In this document: piece by piece, positions 56,501 through 64,000 of the stretch
Numbering within the stretch: position 1 is the stretch's first letter
How the letters are laid out: each line of letters starts with the position of its first letter
From: Rhea pennata
Lineage: Eukaryota; Chordata; Aves; Rheiformes; Rheidae
Direction: 5' to 3'
Length of the DNA: 64,000 nt
Assembly (NCBI RefSeq): GCF_028389875.1
Contig: NC_084666.1
Coordinates: 29,048,308 to 29,112,307 of the forward strand
The notes under the pieces: model-generated
Databases searched by the model: none
Seen by the model: only the letters and a program-made list of their open reading frames with translations
Told to the model about the DNA's origin: nothing
Translations under genes and position numbers: made by a program

Positions 56501-59500
56501 GTATCCCAATGGACCCATAAGGGGCTGTATCCTACTTTGAAACTTCAGGTGAGTTTTTTAGTGCTAGTGCTCTGTGTGTAGTACCTAGCTAACTCAAGAT
56601 CCACATATGATGCCTTTACCACTTGTGTCAATAGTTGCATTGACAACCAGGTCCCACTATATGAAAGCTTTTTTCTGGGGAAGAAAACCACTGTTATGCC
56701 AGTGTAACTGTTACTGAGGACATACTGTAGAGACAGTCCTACAATTACTGGGGGGAGAGGGGGAGCTGACTTCAGAGGCCTCATTTACAGCACAGCTCAG
56801 AGAGCTGTACTGGCAAAAATCTGGCCAGAGTAGATGCTAGCAGCTGAGCATTGGACCTAGAAGCAGCTGTGCTGCCAGAGGGAGCATTCATGTAACTCGC
56901 TCCCTCAAGTACCCAAGAGTACGTTTGCATTCAGGAGCAGTAATGAGTTAACCTTTACTAGCATAATTACACAGTGCATTTGCTGTTGCCCAATTATATG
57001 TGACAAGATGTATCAGGGACTTGAAAAATACTACAGGGAAAGGAAATGGTCATTTTTCAGCCAGATCTTTTTTTTTAATGGCTGCATGTAGCTATCATTG
57101 CCTTACCTCATCCCAGTGCTTACAGTGGCACTACTACTACCAAAGAAATGCCGGCAGAACAACAGTCTGAGTTGCCTAGGTTTGCTTGTCCCTTAAATAT
57201 TAGAAATTCAGAGAACACTACACTTTTTTCATGGCCCAGAGACATACTTCGAGATGACTTTTTACAGAGTATGAGTGCATAAGTTGTATTCACTCCTTTA
57301 AATCTATGTTTCAATACATCCTCATAGGATGGAGGGTATACAAATGGCCAGGTACCATAACCCAGCTATTCATTAATGCTTTCAGAAACATGGAAAGGAT
57401 GCTAGGCGTCAGCTGCATGCAGAGCAGAGCTGAGCGCAATGCGGTTCTTGTTTGCTCTGGCTAGTTCAGTGCATAAGGGAAAATGCCTGCTCTGCCCAAG
57501 CAAAGAGCAGCAGAAAGAGAGTTATTTTGTTTGGGTCTGTTTGCAGTTGTGTAGTAATAAAGACAAGCTAAAAAACCACCATGGAGAGAAAATGAAATAG
57601 TGCTGTACTTGCGTCATGCAAAGATACTTAGTGTGTTTGAGCAGATTAGTTTTCTGTTGTAACCCAAGATGCCCTGATCTGTGCATCTTGACCCAGTTAA
57701 ACAGCCATAACCCACTGAAAGGCAACAAGGCCAAAGAGAACCATCATCTCCCACATTGGAGCAAAGCAATTTACAGTTTACAGCCTCTATGTGTAAATAC
57801 TCTAACAGAGTCAGAAAGCCGCGGACAAGGAGTAATTTATGTGTGAACTTGCCTCAGATTCAGGACCTGAGGATAAACAGTGTCTAGACACAGGATCCTA
57901 TCATTAGAAATACTACATCTCAACATAATTTACTGATGCACAAGGAATTTCAAAGTATCTTGACTGCATCACCTTTATTTTTAAAGTCTTATTTTCAAGG
58001 AACTAAGTATACAATTCCCTGCCTCTGTTCCTAAAGTGTAATTACTCTTATGCTTTGGAAAGCAACATCAGTTTGACTTCAGAAAGACTTCAGCAATAGC
58101 GGGTACAAAAAACATGAACTTTTTACCTTTGATACAGTAGATAACTGGCAGTGGAGTGGGCGAGCATTTCAGAATTGCCCCCATCAAAGCCCTACAGCCT
58201 GGATGGAGATAATTGGGGAAGTTTCTGCCCTAATTCTGTGTTTTAGATTCACTTCTGCCCCTGGTTTGCAAAATGACTTTGGACAACTGTCTTTCTCACC
58301 TCACTCTGCAGATGAGCAAAAGCACTCATGTGAAGTACTAATGTTTGTAAATGTTATGACAGGATGATCTATAAAGTAGTTTTAAGTGCTAGCTGGGGGG
58401 AGGAAGTGCAAGGAGAAAAATGAAAGGAGAGCAGGAAAACAAGCAACAGTGGAAGTATCACACTGCGAGGGCAACGTTTCTCGCCAGCTGCTACGTGGTA
58501 TTTGCTTTGTGCACGCTTTGCAGGAGCCTTTCCCTCAAACAGCAAATGAGACCTGTCTTCCTCAGCTGCAAAATCAACCCGGCTCCTCTGAAGTCAGGCG
58601 TCAGGCTGGGATGCTGCAGTCCCCGTATCCCTCTCGCCTACTGCCTCCCAGCCCCTCGGCGCACATGCAGGCCAAGTTTTGACAGACATCAGATGCACAT
58701 GTGCCTCTATTTTATAACCACCACACGTTGGATTGTGCTGCAGAAAGACTAGAGGAGTTGTTTGTGGGTTGTCAAGCTGTATAAAAATGGCCAAGGACAA
58801 TTATAAGATATCGCAAGAAAAGGGCAAAAATTCAGGTGCTCTTAAATTACGCGAGACAGCTTTTGCAAGGCTTTGGGCTTTGGTGCAAGGAGTCAGATAA
58901 CCTCTCTCTCTGATTCTGCTACTGACTTCATCCAGAAAAGTAGATAATTCTCTCCCAGTGTCTCTTATCTGTGCCCATCTCTGTCCCACGTATGTAACCC
59001 TTGGGAGAGGGCCAGATTCTGCACTACAGAGCACTGCGCATTTACTGAACACTGTCCTAAAAAAATAAAGCATGTTACAGTTAATCGCGTTGCTATTAGC
59101 CTGTTTTCTACTTCATCAGCTGTGGGCTGAGATTTGTAGACTCCTGTCAACGTCCTTCAGGGCTTAGCTTATCTCAGGGAGCACATTTTATAGTACCATC
59201 CTTCACAGGACTTTCAGCAGCACTCAGTTTTTTTAAACACCAAAGGAAAGACTCTCCTCTCCCCTTAGCGTGCTAATCAACTGAATGTCTTGCACAGTCA
59301 GGCTTCTCCTGGGCTCCCTTCCTCGCTTGATTTAAATAAATCATCTCCCTGCATTGCCATTGCTTTGTAAAGCCACGTCTTTCCCTTATTAGCAGAATAA
59401 AGAATTCACCATCCAGCAGCTTCTTTTTAATCTTGCCTATTCCTGGCCTAGTAGTTTTACAGTCTTTTCTATTTTTAAGGTATACATGCCCTGTCCTGCC

Positions 59501-62196
59501 TACCTTCCCAAACACCTTAAGATCCTGCATAGTCCGGATTTTGACATTTCTAGTTTTCTCTCAGTTATACCAAAAGTCCTCAGATTCTCCCACCTTGGAG
59601 CAGTCCCTCGTAAGTGGTATTGCTTTATTATTGGCATCACAATTTTAATGAAGGTAGCTGAATCTTCACCATCATTGCACATCAGGCACCTTTAGCAAGA
59701 TGGACCTGTCAGAAGCGTATTTGAACAGCAACAATTCCTAGGACAGCCTTGAAAATTTTGCAAGACTTCTGAAAATACCTTGATGTCTACTGGCATGTGA
59801 TGCTTGCCCAAAGCAAACTAGAAGCCAGACAGAGAAAAGCTAAATGCTCAAACTGGAGGGAAATGAGTTAATACAACACACATTCTGGTGAGGGCTGAAG
59901 GGCTTCCAGATGTCTGGTGTGGGCCCCAGAGAAGCAGTACAAGAGTAAGAGGGTAACAGCATTCACACTGGGTAAGACTGAAGGGTCTCATAACACCTAA
60001 AGCACAAGCCCAGATCTGATCCTTGCATCCCTAGTCAACCAACCAACGACTACTAAGGATGAAGTACGCCTTTGTTACTGTCAATTCTAATCAGTTTTGG
60101 TCCCTGTCTTAATCTGATTTTAAAACCAGTGTACCAGTTCAGCATACTAATCCCGTATTTTTATTTCGCAGAAAAGGGCTGCACTGTGTATGCAGTTGCA
60201 GCTGGGGATAGAATTACAATGAACTTCCTGTTTTCAGACCTGCTGACACTGGGGCTAATTTTCCTTTAGACTCGAGGGGTGGGAATTGCTGCACACATGC
60301 AGCCTTTGCAGGGGGAGCACAGGGAGCTTAGATACTGCTTTTAAAAGGGTAAAACCCTTTTTCCTCCCAAATGTCAAAGATGCACTGACTTTCTGATGTG
60401 AGCACTGAGTGCTCTGTGGAGCTCTGTGCTTCATCTCGGTTACCTAACGCAGACATGGGGACTTTAGGCGGCTGTTGGTAGATGATGACCAGAGGGTACA
60501 GGTTTTTGATGCAGCAGGACACAAACGTGTGAATCCATCTTGCAGTGGATGGTGACTGAAGGCAAGATTCAGCCCTGCAGTTTCCAGCATCCATGAGACC
60601 TAGAGGCCACTTGCCATCTCTCTGCTAGGACTGTGGGCTGAACTCCAGTGCCTTCATATTGCTGTGGTAGAGCTCAGGGGTGCAGAAGAAGTGGGCGTGG
60701 GTGAGACCTCTCTACACCTGCTTGTCTGCAGTGAGACTGGGGGGAGAAAAGTTTAGCGTTGCCCCGAAGCAGCAAGCCATGGGCCATCAGTTACCTTCTC
60801 TCACCAGCAACGAGAACCTCGTGCTCTCCGCGGGAGAACGAACCCGTCCTCTGCGAGGGTGGACACGCAGCCTTCCTCCCGCTCTGTCCGTGCTCGAGCA
60901 CAGCCTGCGCAGTCACTAGCCTCAGAGCAAGCTCTGAAGCACACTGGCACAAGGCATGGATGTGCCGCTTGGCCGTCACAGCAGGCCTTGCTGCAAGGTG
61001 TGGAAGGAGCTCAAAACGGCCCAAGCCACAGGGAGGGAGAGAGCCCAACTTGTTACGTGAGCGCAGCCGGTGAGGACAAGTCCCGAAGCTGTGCCTGTGG
61101 CAAAAGCTCACTTGTTCCACAGGTTGCCTTTTCATGCCCTCTCTTTAAAAAGGGGTATTCTGAACAGCTACCAGCTTTAGAAATATGGGAAAAAACTAAG
61201 TAGTAGGCTAAATTCTTCATTCCTTCAAGCTGAGGGAGCAGAGAAGGGGTTTCCTTCAGTTAAGAGCACAAATTTCAACGGCGAGATGCTAGTTTTGCAT
61301 GTTCACAGATCCATGGCATATCCTCATTAAGTATTTTGCCTTGGGCAAAACGTCTCTGAAACTGCAGACAAGCACCGGGTACACCGAGCGCGTTTGAGAG
61401 AATGTAACTACATGCGATGTGGCTTTTATTATTTTTACTAAAATAACAACACAGCTGCTTCCTGTACATGACAAATGTGCTTTTTTTCAGTTGAGGGTGA
61501 GGTTAAAAGAGGTGATTCGGAGATACTGGCCAACTGCACGCACTTTGTAACATCTGGGCAAAGCCAAACTACCCAGCTGCGTGTAGCTGACGCGAAGGGC
61601 CGGGAAGCTCACGAGCCGCAGGAGGGGCAGTGCCGCCTTCTGCAGGGTGGTCGATCCAAGGCCCCGGATCAGCGAGCTCCTGCATCCCTACAAGCTTCTC
61701 CTTTCCCTCCCCTAAGTGCCAGGTACGTTTTCAAGAACAGGACAGTTCGGGACTCTCTCCTCCCTTGCAAGCAGATCGACGTGTCTGTTTTTCCATGTAC
61801 ACATACCCGGTTACAAAAGGGAGGTATTTAGAATAAAGTCTGTGACAGAGCCTGGATTTAATTAACATGTCAGCGCAATGAAAAAAGCCAAAAGAAAGAA
61901 CTGCCAAAAAACCATAAATCTTTCCTCCCACTCCCCTTCAGCAAAAGGATGTAGTTTTTGGACTTACCGCGGCAGTCCCAGCCACATAACCCAGGAGGGC
62001 GACCACTCGCCGCTCTCGGGGGTGCTGTGCGCGGCCTCGGGGAGCGGCGCCCTGCTCCTCTCCTCCTGGGGTTCGCACGCCTTCATCTCCAGGGCTTTGA
62101 GCACCACCGACGAGTTGGTGTTCTTCAGCAGGGCGACGGCCTCGCTCCGGCTGACTCCCGTCAGGTCGATCCCGTTCACGTTCAGCAGGATGTCAC
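53427..62196 (-). CDS. LNX1: LNX1, 3' portion (last three coding exons): E3 ubiquitin ligase, PDZ3 end and PDZ4
   Basis: LNX1 is a RING-type E3 ligase with an NPxY motif and four PDZ domains, best known for ubiquitinating NUMB. Only the final 173 residues or so are here, from three minus-strand exons (61968-62196, 54059-54217, 53427-53562) with GT-AG junctions and matching phases. They encode the second half of PDZ3 ([24 protein letters not shown]), a linker with the LNX1-specific [16 protein letters not shown]4 (binding-loop region [12 protein letters not shown]) and the end IASWPGTFL. The ending GTFL and the linker match LNX1 rather than LNX2. The RING, NPxY, PDZ1, PDZ2 and first half of PDZ3 must lie beyond 64000. 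Confidence 0.95.
53563..54058 (-). other. LNX1: LNX1 last intron
   Basis: 496 bp with no recognised element. Confidence 0.7.
54059..54217 (-). CDS. LNX1: LNX1 penultimate coding exon (start of PDZ4)
   Basis: Encodes [20 protein letters not shown], then [20 protein letters not shown] and [12 protein letters not shown] with the split arginine. The SLGF loop is the PDZ carboxylate-binding loop. Acceptor GTTTGTTTCAG; donor ATTAG|GTAATG on the minus strand. Confidence 0.96.
54218..61967 (-). other. LNX1: LNX1 intron between PDZ3 and PDZ4 exons
   Basis: 7.75 kb, less AT-rich than FIP1L1 introns, especially after 58 kb. A (GTA)4-like stretch lies near 55738. No recognised exon, RNA gene or clear interspersed repeat; the many short open frames on both strands lack domains and splice support. 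Confidence 0.6.
61968..62196 (-). CDS. LNX1: LNX1 coding exon (second half of PDZ3 and linker)
   Basis: Encodes [20 protein letters not shown], then [20 protein letters not shown], an acidic/proline linker, and [13 protein letters not shown]. Human has [25 protein letters not shown], so the match is clear; the linker is divergent. Acceptor TTGGTCTCAG and donor GCG|GTAAGT on the minus strand. Much more GC/CpG-rich than the other two exons. Confidence 0.95.
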
Positions 62197-64000
62197 CTGA
62201 GACCAATCACACGGATCAGGAGGACCCCTGCAAATGTTTCTAAGACCCCCCCTTCACCCTAAAAAACAAGTGAGTCAAAGCCAGGCTGAGGACTCGCTGC
62301 CTGATGAGAGTATTTGTTAATATTATCATTTACCGTGAATATGAAGCATATGCTAGTAAACATGCCACGAGCATGAGAGAAGGGACTCGATCCCCACGGA
62401 CGCAGCGAAGCCAGGTTGGACGAAGGCTTTCGTTGTGGTTTCTTGTCATGCTACACCCGGCGCCCGGAGCCAAAGGACACAACCTGGTACGTCAGCCGAG
62501 CGCTAAACGGGGCTGGCGAATCTCCGCCGGAGCAAGCGGAGGGCCAGGTCCTCTCCCGGCCGTAGCTCCCCCGCTCTCAGCCCGCGAGAGGCCGAGCAGC
62601 AGAGGCACGGAGGATGCTGCTTTGGCCCGCGACGCCTCTGCCTCTGGATGCTCCAGATGCCGAGGATCCAGCCCGCGCAACTGCTGCGAGAACGCTTGAA
62701 ACCTCAGGCAAGGACGCCCTCCTACAGCCCGTGCTAACTGCAACTCCTCTGCCTCGGCGTCTCTAGACAACGCAGGCAGCTTCACGGGCACTTGATGCCA
62801 GTTTAGGCTTTTGAAGCACACTTTAACTAATGCCTTCTGTATTTAACCTGAATTTGAAACCCAGAATCTGAAAGCTGGAGGGTGGTTTTCCCCCAGCGCT
62901 CCCGAAGCTGAGCACTGCCACTCCAGCTGGCTCTCCGCAAAGTTTGCTTTATAGAATAACGTATTATTATTTTAATGTTAATGCCTGTTTAAATGGCCAC
63001 AGGCCAAAATGCCTTTCTGCATGCCTTATTTATAATATATGCACAGCAGCTTTAGAGAAAAACGCCAAGAGGACCTCGATTACTCCGAGGGGAACAAAAA
63101 AGACGTTATTAATGCCGTGCTGCTGCTGGAAGACACCAGCGGCCACAGTGCAAAGCGCTGCGGCTCGCTCCAAAGCCCGGCTTTCCCCGGGTGCTCCGGC
63201 CGCGCTTCGTCCCCAGGCTCCTCACGGCGCGGGCTGGACCTACTGGCGCTCCGGCCAGCGCTAAGCCAGCACTAGCCTTCTGCTGCGGTCTGCCCCGAGG
63301 AGGCAGCCGGCCGTCTAAGGGCTGCTCTAAAGCCTGCTGCCTTGTAGCTCTGCTACAACATCAAGTTTTCATTCGCTTCCGATTTTATCAAATTAACTAG
63401 GCTGAATTTTCCATGCTGGGTGTCTGCCTCGCAAGGAACGTTTTTTGGAAAATTCATCCCACAGAGTCAGTCGCTTCTCAGTGGGAGGAAAGGGGAAGCC
63501 TGCCGGGTTGCTGCCGACGTCGTGTTCCTACAGATGTTTGGATGAGGAGCCGGAGCTCCTGCAAGGGGGAGGTTCCTGGGAGCGCCAGCTCCGAGCGTGC
63601 CGTGGCCCGGGCTGGAGGGGCTCAGCAGGACTGCAGCTCCGCAGCCCCGCATTTGGCAGGTAGGAAATCAACAGTTCTGGATGCGATATTGAGCCACACG
63701 GCATTCATAAATGATGGCAATTCTACTCCCCCCCCCCTTTTTTTTGATCTCTTCAGAAATCAGAAATGATAGGAAAAGCACAAAAAATTGCATCAAGAAA
63801 CCATTAAGGTTGCACAGTGAGGCTCTCAGTCGTTAGGAGATGATGGTGCAAATTCATTTTCCTGTGCAAAATTAATGCAGCTCCTACTTCAGTATGCCTA
63901 CACCACATTTCACAGTGACAGTTACTGCTGCTGCTTACAGCTTTTCCGGTAGCTGACTTGAGACCCTCTAATCTGACATATCCCAACAGAAATCTGTGGG
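62197..64000 (-). other. LNX1: LNX1 intron (partial) with CpG-rich blocks
   Basis: The intron upstream of the PDZ3 exon, running off the window. I searched the minus strand for the preceding exon (first half of PDZ3, around GESLGMTVAGG) and did not find it. CpG-dense blocks occur at about 62380-62700 and 63090-63300, and a C8-10/T8 run near 63728. Confidence 0.6.
62380..63300. promoter_or_regulatory. LNX1: Possible intragenic CpG island within LNX1
   Basis: Two CpG-rich blocks separated by AT-richer DNA, together with the CpG-rich exon at 61968-62196. They contain a CRE-like TACGTCA (62488-62494; TGACGTA on the minus strand) and several GC-box-like motifs. LNX1 is known to use alternative promoters, but nothing here proves promoter activity. 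Confidence 0.35.

Noticed and set aside
62304-63769. Many overlapping frames of 60-130 codons on both strands in the GC-rich LNX1 intron.
   Set aside because: No PDZ, RING or other domain is visible and the expected first half of PDZ3 is not among them; chance frames in GC-rich sequence.
1-64000. CRISPR arrays, prokaryotic operons, insertion sequences, tRNA or rRNA genes, endogenous retroviral genes.
   Set aside because: None could be supported. Spliced genes, CpG islands and LINE remnants show vertebrate chromosomal DNA; no regularly spaced repeats, cloverleaf candidates or retroviral reading frames were recognised by eye.

Overview
This window is vertebrate nuclear DNA, most likely from a bird (at least a sauropsid). 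The evidence is three multi-exon genes in the order SCFD2 (minus), FIP1L1 (plus), LNX1 (minus), which is the gene order I recall from human 4q12; very GC-rich CpG-island promoters; a compact FIP1L1 (44 kb from start to stop codon); and interspersed-repeat remnants that look like 3' ends of CR1-family LINEs, with no Alu- or L1-like sequence seen. The species cannot be named from the sequence alone.

Layout. 1-2950 is the first part of SCFD2 intron 1. 2951-3728 is SCFD2 coding exon 1 (minus), followed by its CpG-island promoter up to about 4.0 kb. 4.0-7.1 kb is intergenic and head-to-head. About 7.1-8.35 kb is the FIP1L1 CpG island. FIP1L1 has 18 recognisable coding exons from 7673 to 51755; all splice phases agree and give a 589-residue protein. 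FIP1L1 and LNX1 are convergent, with 1.67 kb between their stop codons. LNX1 is represented by its last three coding exons (minus, 53427-62196), which encode the end of PDZ3, a linker, PDZ4 and the C terminus. The rest of LNX1 lies beyond position 64000.

Biology. FIP1L1 is the CPSF subunit that links poly(A) polymerase, CstF and U-rich RNA in pre-mRNA 3'-end formation. SCFD2 is a Sec1/Munc18-family protein. LNX1 is a RING/PDZ E3 ubiquitin ligase. They are neighbours by conserved synteny; nothing shows that they act in one pathway.

Most notable observations: (1) a 705-bp piece of FIP1L1 intron 16 is present twice, 4193 bp apart, with one mismatch, and only the second copy is bracketed by a 54-bp direct duplication, so it reads as a recent templated insertion; (2) the 45-nt second coding exon known in mammalian FIP1L1 cannot be found, although the flanking phases would accommodate it; (3) a strongly spliced-looking 67-nt segment in intron 4 would act as a frame-shifting (poison) exon if used; (4) a 27-nt proline-rich microexon; (5) a 12-bp-arm perfect palindrome between SCFD2 and FIP1L1. 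I found no CRISPR array, operon, tRNA or rRNA, and no convincing undescribed multi-gene system. This is an ordinary vertebrate gene neighbourhood with some unusual sequence-level events.
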